From Pseudovibrio sp. M1P-2-3 (GTDB lineage: Bacteria > Pseudomonadota > Alphaproteobacteria > Rhizobiales > Stappiaceae), in the NCBI RefSeq assembly GCF_031501865.1, contig NZ_JARRCW010000001.1, forward strand, positions 3,431,001 through 3,495,000: a DNA stretch of 64,000 nucleotides. The letters are read 5' to 3'. The notes under the pieces were generated by a model. That model was not told the DNA's origin and did no database searches. It saw only the letters and a program-made list of their open reading frames with translations. Within the stretch, counting starts at the first letter, position 1. Each line of letters begins with the position of its first letter. Made by a program: the position numbers and the translations under genes. This document shows, in pieces, positions 9,880 through 20,026 of the stretch.

Positions 9880-10362
9880 ATGATTGAACTTGGCAACACA
9901 CTTCCAAATGCTACTTTCAAAACACTAGGAATAGATGGCGTAACTAACCTGTCTACCGATGATATATTTAAAGATAAGACTGTCGCACTTTTCGCTGTCC
10001 CTGGGGCCTTTACACCTACTTGTCACTTGCGACATCTCCCATCCTACCGGGAGCATGGAAGTGCCTTGAAAAGCAAAGGCGTAGACATCATAGTAGTCGT
10101 TTCCGTCAATGACCCGTTTGTCATGGATGCATGGAGAAAAGCATCTGACATTGGCGACGAAATTCTGTTTCTGTCGGATTATGATGCGGCATTCACAAAA
10201 TCTATAGGCATGGAAATTGATGCAGCAAGATCTGGGCTGGGCATACGCTCCAACCGTTATGACATGGTTGTCAAAGATGGAAAAGTGACAGTGCTACAGA
10301 CGGAAGATACTCAAAAGGATGAAAATTTATCAAATGCAGAGTCCATTTTAAAGGAACTCTAA
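9880..10362 (+). CDS. Prx5-type peroxiredoxin
   Basis: A 160-residue cytoplasmic peroxiredoxin of the Prx5 (AhpC/TSA, atypical) class. The peroxidatic cysteine is C48 in the diagnostic PGAFTPTCHLRHLP motif. It reduces hydroperoxides using glutaredoxin, glutathione or thioredoxin. GIRSNRYDMVV in the C-terminal third is typical. No other cysteine is present, so the resolving thiol must come from a partner. GAGGAA lies just upstream of the ATG. A perfect 12-base inverted repeat (10439-10473) lies 77 bases after the stop. Confidence 0.93.
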   Translation: MIELGNTLPNATFKTLGIDGVTNLSTDDIFKDKTVALFAVPGAFTPTCHLRHLPSYREHGSALKSKGVDIIVVVSVNDPFVMDAWRKASDIGDEILFLSDYDAAFTKSIGMEIDAARSGLGIRSNRYDMVVKDGKVTVLQTEDTQKDENLSNAESILKEL

Positions 10363-10438
10363 CTGACAAGTGGCAAAGCAAATAACAGCCTATCTTTGTC
10401 CTTTAAGCAGTTATGGCATTTTCAGCTATATAGCTTAC

Positions 10439-10473
10439 ACCCTTGAGGAATTTCATTAAAGTTCCTCAAGGGT
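10439..10473. terminator. perfect 12-bp hairpin after the peroxiredoxin gene
   Basis: ACCCTTGAGGAA (10439-10450) and its exact complement TTCCTCAAGGGT (10462-10473) enclose an 11-base loop. There is no T run on either side. It sits between the Prx5 gene and convergent SURF1, so it may end transcription from both sides or stabilise transcript 3' ends. Confidence 0.5.
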
Positions 10474-10506
10474 TCATCTAATGCTTGCATACCACACTCA
10501 ACTACA

Positions 10507-10551
10507 GCGTATCGCCGAAAAGTGGGCAACGGTTTTCGGATTAAGATACGC
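10507..10551. repeat. nested palindromic element resembling Rhizobiales intergenic repeats
   Basis: Two perfect inverted repeats are nested: GCGTATC (10507-10513) with GATACGC (10545-10551), and CCGAAAA (10515-10521) with TTTTCGG (10533-10539). The core CCGAAAAGTGGGCAACGG is close to the CCGAAAAGTGGGAACCGG core I know from widespread palindromic intergenic repeats of Rhizobium-type genomes. Only one copy is seen here, in the gap between the convergent Prx5 and SURF1 genes. Confidence 0.55.
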
Positions 10552-10624
10552 GAAAAAGCAACAACTTACATCGGTGATGTGTTTCAATGAAACATCTCAT
10601 TATTGTAAAGCCAACACCTTTGAA

Positions 10625-11689
10625 CTAATAGGATTTTCCGCTTTTTTTGGGCTCCACAAAACGTAAGTCACCGCTTTCAAGGTCCTCAAGCGCATCCTCT
10701 CCTCGGAAATCTTCATCATCTAAATCGGGAGGAGGAACTAGGAGATTTTCTCGTTCGTCAAAATCTTCAACGTTTTCCTCGGTACTCAAGGTATTCTCAG
10801 TTTGTGCTGTGTTCCAAGCTTTAAATCGAAAAGCAGCATAGATAGCAACAAGAGCGAATGCCAAACCAAACCACGTAATCGCATATTGCAGATGGTTGTT
10901 TGAAAAGCTAACCCGAGTTTCACCCGCCTGAGGTAAATCTCCAGCTTGATTAATGTTAACCTGCAAATCCAGAGTGTATGGGGCTGCTAGTTCAACTGGC
11001 AGTCCAAGGGCATCGGCCATTTTCCTCGGCTCACGTGCAAACCATTCACCCGTTTTCGAGTTTGCTGTTGGCGTCACAAAACTCGCAATCTCTGGCCTTC
11101 GAGCGAGCCCTTCAATTGTTATTCGCCCTTTTGGAGGAGCGGAACCCAGACGTGTACTGAACTCTTTTTTCTCCAAAGGTACAAAACCTCGATTTACGAG
11201 TAGATACCATCCGTCTTCAGTCGCAAAAGGGGAAAAAACGAAATACCCTTGCCCGCCATAGGCTCCCTTGGGCTTCGTCAAGGTATCGAAATAAAACAGC
11301 TCGCCAAGCAAAAACCGACCGGAAACCGATACGGGAAGATAGTCAATCTTTCCCTTGGTCAAGTCATTCCATTGCTCAGGTCCAGGAGCCTCAACAGCTG
11401 GATTTTTCACCCGTGTATCAGCGTATTCAATCAGTTGAAGTTTTTCCTCAAGGCGCTGTAACTGCCAAATTCCCAAGCTAATCAAGACACCAAGAGCCAT
11501 AAGAACACAAACATTCAGTACCATAAACTGCAGGTAGAACGGCTTTGCAGGCTTAAGCTTAGGGGGCTCAGAAAATTCCAACTCGGGCGTCTCACTCTCA
11601 AGAGTTTCCGAGAAGCTCGAGCTTTCACCCGGCTTACTCTTACGTAATATTTTTTTTAAAAAATTATGCACTAAACCCTCGCCCAACAT
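10625..11689 (-). CDS. SURF1 family cytochrome c oxidase assembly protein
   Basis: SURF1 proteins help insert heme a into cytochrome oxidase subunit I. The first membrane segment (about residues 53-75) ends in SLGIWQLQRLEEK, the family signature, and the second lies near residue 265-285 with HLQYAITWFGLA before it; the loop between is periplasmic. At 354 residues it is about 100 longer than usual. A 45-residue charged N-terminal extension and an acidic C-terminal tail of about 60 residues account for this. It is downstream of coxC but separated by a strong terminator, so it probably has its own promoter. Confidence 0.92.
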   Translation of the reverse strand: MLGEGLVHNFLKKILRKSKPGESSSFSETLESETPELEFSEPPKLKPAKPFYLQFMVLNVCVLMALGVLISLGIWQLQRLEEKLQLIEYADTRVKNPAVEAPGPEQWNDLTKGKIDYLPVSVSGRFLLGELFYFDTLTKPKGAYGGQGYFVFSPFATEDGWYLLVNRGFVPLEKKEFSTRLGSAPPKGRITIEGLARRPEIASFVTPTANSKTGEWFAREPRKMADALGLPVELAAPYTLDLQVNINQAGDLPQAGETRVSFSNNHLQYAITWFGLAFALVAIYAAFRFKAWNTAQTENTLSTEENVEDFDERENLLVPPPDLDDEDFRGEDALEDLESGDLRFVEPKKSGKSY

Positions 11690-11832
11690 TGAGTTTCTTC
11701 CCTTTGGTTAGGTGCTTGTTCTTGAATAGATATGCCCTTTAGCCGCAGCTATTCTCCCTAAAAAGCTGCAGCATAAATAATTCCTGATACCTATAGATTC
11801 TTAACTAATAAAAACTTGCAATTCAATAAGCC

Positions 11833-11864
11833 AAAAAAATGAGGTGGCCTTAACCACCCCATTT
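11833..11864 (-). terminator. intrinsic terminator of the cox operon
   Basis: Read on the minus strand, AAATGGGGTGG pairs with CCACCTCATTT (11 pairs, one G-T) around a six-base loop and is followed by a run of seven T. It begins 25 bases after the coxC stop and ends the oxidase operon before SURF1. Confidence 0.85.
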
Positions 11865-11888
11865 ATCTTCGCAAATTCTTCCAAACTA

Positions 11889-12791
11889 TCAATGTACGGC
11901 AGCCTGTCCACCCCAGATGTACACAGCAACAAACAGAAAAATCCAAACCACATCAACAAAGTGCCAGTACCATGCTGCAGCTTCAAAGCCGAAGTGTTTT
12001 GAAGATGAGAAGTGACCTGCCATTGCACGCATCAAGCAAACAAAAAGGAATATCGTACCAACCAATACGTGAAACCCATGAAACCCAGTTGCCATAAAAA
12101 AGGTTGCACCATAGATATTTCCAGAAAAGCCAAAGGCCGCATGCGAATATTCATAGGCCTGTAGTGCCGAGAATAGAACTCCAAGCACAACCGTAGAAAT
12201 TAGCCCCCATTTCAAGCCTTTTCGATCCCCATGAATAAGAGCATGATGAGCCCATGTCACGGTTGTTCCCGAGAGCAACAAGATCAGAGTATTCAAGAGA
12301 GGTAAATGCCAAGGATCAAATGTCTCGATTCCCTGAGGAGGCCAAACCCCTCCAGTATGCTCTACACGCGAAAACTGGCCAGCTTCCCCTGCAAACAAGG
12401 AGGCATCAAAGAACGCCCAGAACCAGGCGACAAAAAACATAACCTCGGAAGCAATAAACAACAGCATTCCATAGCGAAGATGAAGTGATACGACACGGGT
12501 ATGGTGCCCTTCATGGGATTCTTTAACCGTCTCACGCCACCAGCCAAACATCGTGTAAAGAACCAGAGCAAGTCCGATGGCAAAAATGCCCCATCCCGTC
12601 AGATCTAATCTATAAACAAACTGGCCCTCATCATTTGTATATGGAAAGAACCCCAGTGTGTCACCGTTCGCCATTCGCATCCATGCTATGGCACCAACAG
12701 CCATAATCAATGCCCCTAGAGCACCTAAAAACGGCCAGGGGCTGGGATCAATAATGTGATAGTCGTGGTTTTTGTTATGCACCTCAGCCAT
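11889..12791 (-). CDS. coxC: cytochrome c oxidase subunit III
   Basis: About 300 residues with seven membrane segments. The start at 12791 ([13 protein letters not shown]) is preferred because GGGGG lies six bases upstream; a further ATG 18 bases upstream lacks a site. Family marks include PSPWPFLGA at the N-terminus, [32 protein letters not shown] and the late [10 protein letters not shown]. Subunit III stabilises the catalytic core of the aa3 oxidase in the inner membrane. It is the last gene of the cox operon, with a terminator just after it. The DUF983 gene often found between coxC and SURF1 is absent. Confidence 0.96.
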   Translation of the reverse strand: MAEVHNKNHDYHIIDPSPWPFLGALGALIMAVGAIAWMRMANGDTLGFFPYTNDEGQFVYRLDLTGWGIFAIGLALVLYTMFGWWRETVKESHEGHHTRVVSLHLRYGMLLFIASEVMFFVAWFWAFFDASLFAGEAGQFSRVEHTGGVWPPQGIETFDPWHLPLLNTLILLLSGTTVTWAHHALIHGDRKGLKWGLISTVVLGVLFSALQAYEYSHAAFGFSGNIYGATFFMATGFHGFHVLVGTIFLFVCLMRAMAGHFSSSKHFGFEAAAWYWHFVDVVWIFLFVAVYIWGGQAAVH

Positions 12792-12836
12792 GTAAATCCC
12801 CCCAATCACTCAGGCTCCCGTTTTAGTCTACGAGAT

Positions 12837-13454
12837 CTAAAGTGTACTTTCTGTGTTAACCATTGATTTCGAGATCTCTGTCTTGTCTTCAACAGAGTCA
12901 ACTTTGAAAAATGTATAGGACAGGGTGACTTCTTTCACATGTTTGAGGTCATCGTCCTGATCCATATCCGGATCAATAAAAAACAATACCGGCATAGTGG
13001 CAGCTTCACCTCCGGCGAGCGGTTGTTCCGTAAAACAGAAGCAATCTATTTTATTGAAGTAACGTCCCATCTCACTTGGAGAAACATTAAATGATGAGGT
13101 GCCAATAGTCTTGGAAGGCGCAATATTTCTCGCTAGATAGGCAATTTCGCTCACTTGCCCTAGTTTTATGCGAACGGCCTTCTGCTTTGGGGAAAAGTCC
13201 CACGGCAAATCCTTGGATGTATTGGCATCAAACCGGACAACTATTTCCCGATCCAAAACCATTTGCTCCGCAGCTTCTGCTCGCTGTGTTGTTCCGCCAT
13301 AACCGGTTACTTGGCAAAATAGTTGATAGAGAGGAACAGCTCCATAAGCAACCCCGACCATACTCACGAAGACCCCACCACACAACAGCGCCACCCTCGC
13401 ATTTCTTTTTACTTCGGCACGTTTAGAGCGGAAAGGATATGCCTTCTGTTCCAT
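12837..13454 (-). CDS. ctaG: cytochrome c oxidase assembly protein CtaG/Cox11
   Basis: A 205-residue copper chaperone that delivers copper to the Cu-B site of subunit I. It has one N-terminal membrane anchor (about residues 21-43) and a periplasmic beta domain. C47 lies in LFCQVTGYGG and the copper-binding pair C138/C140 in CFCFTEQPL. It is the fifth gene of the oxidase operon, 15 bases after the small coxF frame and about 45 bases before coxC. Confidence 0.96.
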   Translation of the reverse strand: MEQKAYPFRSKRAEVKRNARVALLCGGVFVSMVGVAYGAVPLYQLFCQVTGYGGTTQRAEAAEQMVLDREIVVRFDANTSKDLPWDFSPKQKAVRIKLGQVSEIAYLARNIAPSKTIGTSSFNVSPSEMGRYFNKIDCFCFTEQPLAGGEAATMPVLFFIDPDMDQDDDLKHVKEVTLSYTFFKVDSVEDKTEISKSMVNTESTL

Positions 13455-13469
13455 CAGCTTACCTTCTCC

Positions 13470-13625
13470 CTAAAGAGGCCTATCCATCACACCAGGACCA
13501 AGTTTTACAATTGTCACCATGTAAAACAAAGCAACCAAAGCCCCTAGTGAGACAGCAACGGCAATAGAACGAGCCCGGCGCTTTTTGATCTGCTCTTCAT
13601 TAAGAGAAGGGAGTGGCTTCGACAT
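13470..13625 (-). CDS. small membrane protein of the cox operon (CoxF-like)
   Basis: A 51-residue frame from ATG 13625 to TAG 13470-13472, squeezed between ctaB (2-base gap) and ctaG (15-base gap). It has a charged N-terminal third (EEQIKKRRARS), one membrane helix (about residues 20-42) and an end reading TIVKLGPGVMDRPL. Alphaproteobacterial cox operons carry such a protein, often called CoxF, at this position. Its role in oxidase assembly is not well defined. Confidence 0.82.
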   Translation of the reverse strand: MSKPLPSLNEEQIKKRRARSIAVAVSLGALVALFYMVTIVKLGPGVMDRPL

Positions 13626-13627
13626 AA

Positions 13628-14551
13628 TTATGCTCCAAACTTGAATAGGGATTCGACAAGCAACATTGCAAAAAGGCTTGAAAGATAAATCAGAGAAAAC
13701 TGAAACAGGCGCACCGCTGCCTTTACAGCATCTCGCCCTTCCCGTTTTAGCCAGAGCTGCACGGCAAAAAATAAAAATGCGCTGCCCATTACTGCTGAAA
13801 ACGCTCCATAAATCATCCCGGAAAATCCTAGGATAAAAGGGGACATTCCTACAGGTAGGAGCAAGAGGGAATAGAGAACAATTTGATTCCTTGTTGCACT
13901 TTCCCCCACAACAACTGGCATCATCGGAATATTTGCAGCCTTATAGTCGTCGTTTTTAAACAAGGCCAAAGCCCAAAAGTGCGGCGGAGTCCAAGTAAAA
14001 ATAATCATAAATAAAGCGATACTTTCGACACTTATATTCCCCGAAACGGCTGACCATCCTACAACTGGAGGAAGAGCACCCGCGGCACCGCCAATCACAA
14101 TATTCTGTGGTGTCGAACGTTTAAGCCACATGGTATAAATCACCACATAGAAGAATATGGTAAATGCGAGAAGAGCAGCAGCGATCCAATTTGAAACAAG
14201 CCCTAATACGATAATTGAGCCCACGGATAATACCATACCAAAGGCAAACGCTTCAGGCCCGCTCACTCTTCCTGACGGAATTGGCCTGTTCTTGGTTCGG
14301 GACATAATACGGTCAATGTCCTCATCCCACCACATGTTCAATGCGCCAGATGCACCTGCTCCGATTGCGATGCAGAGGAGCGAGACGACAGACAGAATCG
14401 GATGTTGTACTTGCGGCGCAAGTACAACTCCGACAAGTGCCGTAAATATTACGAGGGACATTACACGTGGCTTCAGTAGGGCAATATAATCCTGAACAGA
14501 CCCTGATCCTGTCGAAGCTATCTCGCTATCACGTTGCTCTAGGAGAGCCAT
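13628..14551 (-). CDS. ctaB: protoheme IX farnesyltransferase
   Basis: A UbiA-fold prenyltransferase that converts heme B to heme O, the precursor of heme A of the oxidase. It has 307 residues and about nine membrane segments. The prenyl-diphosphate site is the aspartate motif in NMWWDEDIDRIMSRTKNRP, near residue 72, and a second polar loop follows in PHFWALALFKNDDYKAANIPM. A 132-base gap with a hairpin separates it from coxA upstream; coxF follows after two bases. Confidence 0.96.
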   Translation of the reverse strand: MALLEQRDSEIASTGSGSVQDYIALLKPRVMSLVIFTALVGVVLAPQVQHPILSVVSLLCIAIGAGASGALNMWWDEDIDRIMSRTKNRPIPSGRVSGPEAFAFGMVLSVGSIIVLGLVSNWIAAALLAFTIFFYVVIYTMWLKRSTPQNIVIGGAAGALPPVVGWSAVSGNISVESIALFMIIFTWTPPHFWALALFKNDDYKAANIPMMPVVVGESATRNQIVLYSLLLLPVGMSPFILGFSGMIYGAFSAVMGSAFLFFAVQLWLKREGRDAVKAAVRLFQFSLIYLSSLFAMLLVESLFKFGA

Positions 14552-14649
14552 ATACCACCTCTTTGTGCATTATGTTCTTCTTTTCCTTCAGAACCGGAAA
14601 TCAGCAGCTAGATGTTTGGACAACATCCTGCAGTGATCTCCGGTTGCAA

Positions 14650-14671
14650 AGGGTCGCATATCCGCGACCCT
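14650..14671 (-). terminator. intercistronic hairpin between coxA and ctaB
   Basis: AGGGTCGC (14650-14657) and GCGACCCT (14664-14671) form a perfect eight-pair stem with a six-base loop, 13 bases after the coxA stop. On the minus strand it is followed only by TTTGC, so it is a weak terminator or a 3' stability element for coxBA mRNA. Confidence 0.5.
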
Positions 14672-14683
14672 GGTTAGGCTATC

Positions 14684-16336
<1,653 letters not shown>

Positions 16337-16352
16337 TCACTATGAAACAAAG

Positions 16353-17288
16353 TCAATTGGCAACTAGAAAAACCTTATTTGAATTGCGGTCTGCCTCGGC
16401 CTGCTTTTTGCCTGCAGCAACCAGAGAGGCAAGCAATGCATTTGCATCATCAATGTCGTTTTTTGCAGCTTCCGCCCAAGCTGCATATTGCTCTTTGGTA
16501 ACCACCTGAATTGCGATAGGCATAAAAGCATGATCTTGACCACACAGCTCCGAACACTGCCCGTAGTACATCCCTGTTTTCTGGGCATTGAACCATGTTT
16601 CATTCAGCCGACCTGGCACCGCATCCACTTTCACGCCGAAGGCTGGCATAGCAAAAGAATGGATGACATCTGCGGCGGTCACCTGAACCAATACAGTCGT
16701 ATCTACGGGAACAACAAGATTGTAATCAGCGGCCAGAAGCCTTGGGACTTCAGCAACGCTCAGCCCTTCCTCTGCCATTTTTTCGGCGCGGTCCTCATCA
16801 CTCAGCATCAAGGAGTCGAAGTAAATGTCTTCCAGTCCCTCATCAACATACTCATAGCCCCAATACCACTGGTAGCCAGTTGCCTTCACCGCCATATCGT
16901 ATTCAGGAATAATTTGTTGCTTGAATAGCAACCTAAATGAAGGAATAGAAATAATAACAAGCAGCAAAATAGGGACCACGGTCCACACCACTTCAATCAT
17001 AACATTATGTGATGTACGCGAGGCCTTTGGGTTGGCCCGGCTATTAAAACGAGCAATGCAATAAACCAACAAAACCAAGACAAGAAGTGTAATTGCGGAA
17101 ATAATAATTAATGTAAAATTATTAAACCAATGAATGTCTTCCATCACCTCAGTTGCAGCTGTCTGAAATCCCAGTTGCCAAGGTGTCGGTTGAGAAGCCA
17201 GAACAGCATCACTTGAGAATACTGATAACATCAGCGCTCCCAAACCTACAATGTAAGTGTTTAGGCGACGCCTGCTAATATTCGTCAC
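16353..17288 (-). CDS. coxB: cytochrome c oxidase subunit II
   Basis: A 311-residue subunit carrying the Cu-A electron entry site. A signal sequence (about 1-31) is followed by two membrane helices (to about residue 120) and a periplasmic cupredoxin domain. GYQWYWGYEY is the aromatic patch for cytochrome c, and the Cu-A ligands are in QCSELCGQDHAFM. An acidic insertion of about 40 residues (DEDRAEKMAEEG and neighbours) separates these, as in other alphaproteobacteria. It is the first gene of coxB-coxA-ctaB-coxF-ctaG-coxC, and the upstream gap has two redox-regulator-like sites. Confidence 0.97.
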   Translation of the reverse strand: MTNISRRRLNTYIVGLGALMLSVFSSDAVLASQPTPWQLGFQTAATEVMEDIHWFNNFTLIIISAITLLVLVLLVYCIARFNSRANPKASRTSHNVMIEVVWTVVPILLLVIISIPSFRLLFKQQIIPEYDMAVKATGYQWYWGYEYVDEGLEDIYFDSLMLSDEDRAEKMAEEGLSVAEVPRLLAADYNLVVPVDTTVLVQVTAADVIHSFAMPAFGVKVDAVPGRLNETWFNAQKTGMYYGQCSELCGQDHAFMPIAIQVVTKEQYAAWAEAAKNDIDDANALLASLVAAGKKQAEADRNSNKVFLVAN

Positions 17289-17454
17289 GTTGGCCCTCCC
17301 TCGAATTATTTATCCCGCCACCCCAAGGCGATTACAATTCCATTTCCCAGCAACAAATTACTTGAAGCTGCATATTTTCCCTTAGGGCAAATTATCTTGA
17401 TTCCTCAGTCATACTAGCCAAATTACGATTACTAGGCGAATCTACGTATATTAA

Positions 17455-17471
17455 TGCGACACTATGTCGCA
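17455..17471. promoter_or_regulatory. RegA/PrrA-like palindrome upstream of the cox operon
   Basis: TGCGACA-CTA-TGTCGCA is a perfect seven-base inverted repeat. It contains GCGAC-N5-GTCGC, which fits the GCGNC-Nx-GNCGC pattern described for the RegA/PrrA/RegR redox response regulators. It lies about 170 bases upstream of coxB. Confidence 0.55.
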
Positions 17472-17479
17472 CAGATATT

Positions 17480-17493
17480 TTGATAAAGGTCAA
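17480..17493. promoter_or_regulatory. FNR/FixK-type box upstream of the cox operon
   Basis: TTGAT-AAAG-GTCAA is an exact match to the TTGAY-N4-RTCAA consensus of FNR/FixK/Dnr regulators. It is eight bases from the RegA/PrrA-like palindrome and about 190 bases upstream of coxB, so either gene of the divergent pair could be the target; the oxidase is the more likely one. Confidence 0.6.
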
Positions 17494-17769
17494 TGAGGTT
17501 TGGTGAGACGCTCACTTGAACAGTGAATCTTACTGACACGAGGCCCTTCGTTCGTCAAAAACTACATAGCGTACAAACATCAAGGGTTTTCTGTGTGCTC
17601 TTTACTTTTTCTGCAAATTGAGAGTGGGATTATCATAGTCTATCCCTATGGTGCTCTGGTATCCAGAGTTAGTCTCTGGCAAATTACTGGATGACGTATT
17701 TTATGGTCTGGATTTTTTAATTCGTCTTCCTTGGACGTTGTATATCCGACTACACTGGAGGACGTACCT

Positions 17770-18288
17770 TTGAACCGGTTTTCCCGTATTACACGGTTTT
17801 TATGCGGCTTACTTGCTGCAACAGCAACGATACTCACGACAATGAGCCCATCCTTTGCGCAGGGCGAAGTGAAGTCTGTTTATGACGACTGGCAACTGCG
17901 CTGTGACACACCTCCGGGAGCACAAGGGGAACAGTGCGCACTTGTTCAAAATGTAACAGCTGAAGACAGAGAAAACGTTGGCCTGACAGTTATTATTTTA
18001 AAAACTGCCGATGGACAATCTACACTTCTGCGAGTCCTTGCCCCACTTGGCGTCTTACTGCCTTCAGGCTTAGGGCTGCGTATTGATGACGCCGATATAG
18101 GCCGCGCAGCATTTGTGCGTTGTTTGCCAAATGGGTGCGTTGCTGAGGTAATGATGAAGCAAGACTTGGTTGCCAAGATGACCAGCGGCAACCTTGCCAC
18201 TTTTATCATTTTCCTGACACCGGAAGAAGGGATTGGCATCCCGATATCTCTGGCAGGCCTTACCGAAGGTTTTTCACAGCTCAAATAA
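17770..18288 (+). CDS. invasion-associated locus B (IalB) family protein
   Basis: A secreted protein of about 172 residues from TTG 17770, chosen because GGAGG lies eight bases upstream and a standard signal peptide (NRFSRITRFLCGLLAAT... ending SFAQ) then starts at once. An in-frame ATG at 17731 would add 13 residues and lacks a ribosome site. The mature part shows the IalB features VYDDWQLRCDTPP, EQCALVQ, LPSGLGLRID and RCLPNGCVAEV, with four cysteines suited to two disulfides. IalB was named in Bartonella for erythrocyte invasion, but free-living relatives have it too and its periplasmic role is unclear. A strong terminator follows. Confidence 0.88.
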   Translation: MNRFSRITRFLCGLLAATATILTTMSPSFAQGEVKSVYDDWQLRCDTPPGAQGEQCALVQNVTAEDRENVGLTVIILKTADGQSTLLRVLAPLGVLLPSGLGLRIDDADIGRAAFVRCLPNGCVAEVMMKQDLVAKMTSGNLATFIIFLTPEEGIGIPISLAGLTEGFSQLK

Positions 18289-18300
18289 TAACAGTTATTT

Positions 18301-18326
18301 AGGGCCCAATTTCGGGCCCTTTTTTA
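18301..18326 (+). terminator. intrinsic terminator of ialB
   Basis: AGGGCCC (18301-18307) pairs with GGGCCCT (18314-18320) around a six-base loop and is followed by a T-rich run. It starts 12 bases after the ialB stop. Confidence 0.9.
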
Positions 18327-18601
18327 TTTTTGCTAGCCATAGGAAATCAACATACTGGTGTCTAACGAACGTAGTTAGGCCCCCTTTCAATCCAACCCGA
18401 CACTGCGATTATCCGAAGAACTTTCCCACCCAACATTCCGCACCAAAAAATATAGGCAAAATTAATGGTGTGGTGATGTGCCAAGCTAATATTATTCTAC
18501 TTGCAATCAATGACCTAAACAGGCAATCCATAGAGAATATATATTAATGCCTAGTCTTCTTCGATTGCCAAGAGCAGCTACCCACTTTCAGGAGATCCTA
18601 A

Positions 18602-20026
18602 ATGACACATGCCCCTGTTGACCTTTTAGAAACTGCTGGCATTGGGGAAGAAAGGGCAGTCCACCTTGTCTCCGATGCCCTATCAGGCACAGAGGACGGC
18701 GAACTATATTTAGAATACTCGCAAAGTGAAGGCCTCGTTTTCGACAACGGCCGTGTTAAATCAACAAGCTTTAATAACTCCCAGGGTTTCGGCCTTCGGG
18801 CAGTCCTCGGCGAAACCACAGGATATGCACATTCCGGTGAAATTTCAGAGGATGCGTTCAAGAGAGCTGCAGAAGCAGTATCATCAGTCAAAAATGGCTA
18901 TACAGGCGCATTTTCACCTGCACCGAAGCAAACCAACAAAAAGCTGTACACCGATGAGAACCCCATTGGCTCTCCCAGCTTTGAGGAAAAAATCTCTTTG
19001 CTGCAAGAAATTGATGCATATGCCCGCGCAAAGGATCCTCGAGTCAAACAGGTATCTGCCTCAATTGTCGGAAGTTGGAAAACTGTCGATATTTTACGGG
19101 CTAATGGACATAGAATACGTGATGTACGCCCGCTCGTGCGCTTAAACGTGTCCATCGTTGCGGGCGATGGAACTCGTCAGGAAACCGGCAGTCACGGTTT
19201 TGGTGGCAGAGAAGGGTTTGGAGCCTTCGTCGCGGAAACATCTTGGCAGTCTGCAGTTGATGAAGCTCTACGCCAAGCTTTGGTGAACTTGGAAGCTGTT
19301 CCTGCTCCAGCGGGCACATTTGATATCGTTCTTGGAAATGGTTGGCCCGGCATCTTGCTGCATGAGGCAGTAGGTCATGGTCTGGAAGGCGACTTTAATC
19401 GCAAAAAGACATCAGCTTTTGCTGGTCTCATGGGTGAAAGGATTGCAGCAAAGGGTGTCACAATTGTCGATGACGGCACTCTTGAAAACCGACGCGGCTC
19501 TTTGTCCGTTGATGATGAAGGGACGCCGACCAATCGGACCGTTTTGATAGAAGATGGTATTCTCGTCGGATACATGCAGGACCGCCAAAACGCACGTTTA
19601 ATGGGAATGGAGCCAACAGGTAATGGCCGCCGTGAGTCCTTCGCACATCAACCCATGCCACGCATGACCAATACTGTTATGGAAAGCGGCGATAAAGACC
19701 CAAAAGAAATAATGGAAAGCGTTAAAGATGGAATTTACGCTGCTTCATTCGGCGGTGGACAGGTGGATATCACGTCTGGAAAATTCGTTTTCTCTTGCAC
19801 TGAAGCTTACCGCATTGAAAATGGAAAACTGACGACTCCAGTTAAGGGCGCCATGCTCATCGGCAATGGTCCCGATGCCCTAACCCGAGTTTCAATGATC
19901 GGTAATGATATGAAACTGGACCCTGGTATTGGAACATGCGGCAAGCAGGGCCAAGGGGTTCCAGTTGGCGTGGGGCAGCCATCCATGCGCATTAATGCCA
20001 TGACAGTTGGTGGTACGGCGACCTAA
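18602..20026 (+). CDS. tldD: metalloprotease TldD
   Basis: A 474-residue TldD subunit of the TldD/TldE(PmbA) zinc protease, which in Escherichia coli processes microcin B17 and degrades CcdA. The active-site motif HEAVGH is at residues 254-259, followed by GLEGDFNRKKTSAFAG. The partner PmbA/TldE is encoded on the other strand at 28626-29969, within 10 kb. No modified-peptide precursor gene is recognisable beside either gene, so a housekeeping proteolytic role is likely. A hairpin at 20188-20211 lies downstream. Confidence 0.95.
   Translation: MTHAPVDLLETAGIGEERAVHLVSDALSGTEDGELYLEYSQSEGLVFDNGRVKSTSFNNSQGFGLRAVLGETTGYAHSGEISEDAFKRAAEAVSSVKNGYTGAFSPAPKQTNKKLYTDENPIGSPSFEEKISLLQEIDAYARAKDPRVKQVSASIVGSWKTVDILRANGHRIRDVRPLVRLNVSIVAGDGTRQETGSHGFGGREGFGAFVAETSWQSAVDEALRQALVNLEAVPAPAGTFDIVLGNGWPGILLHEAVGHGLEGDFNRKKTSAFAGLMGERIAAKGVTIVDDGTLENRRGSLSVDDEGTPTNRTVLIEDGILVGYMQDRQNARLMGMEPTGNGRRESFAHQPMPRMTNTVMESGDKDPKEIMESVKDGIYAASFGGGQVDITSGKFVFSCTEAYRIENGKLTTPVKGAMLIGNGPDALTRVSMIGNDMKLDPGIGTCGKQGQGVPVGVGQPSMRINAMTVGGTAT

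Larger units (their letters stand above)
17289..17769. other. 481-base divergent regulatory gap upstream of coxB and ialB
   Basis: No convincing gene. It separates minus-strand coxB from plus-strand ialB and holds two redox-type operator sequences (17455-17471 and 17480-17493). A small inverted repeat, GTGAG-ACG-CTCAC, lies at 17503-17515. The ialB TTG start is preceded by GGAGG at its right end. Confidence 0.6.

Noticed and set aside
10481-10666. A 61-codon plus-strand frame between the peroxiredoxin and SURF1
   Set aside because: It runs through the palindromic repeat and into the 3' end of SURF1, and has no ribosome site.
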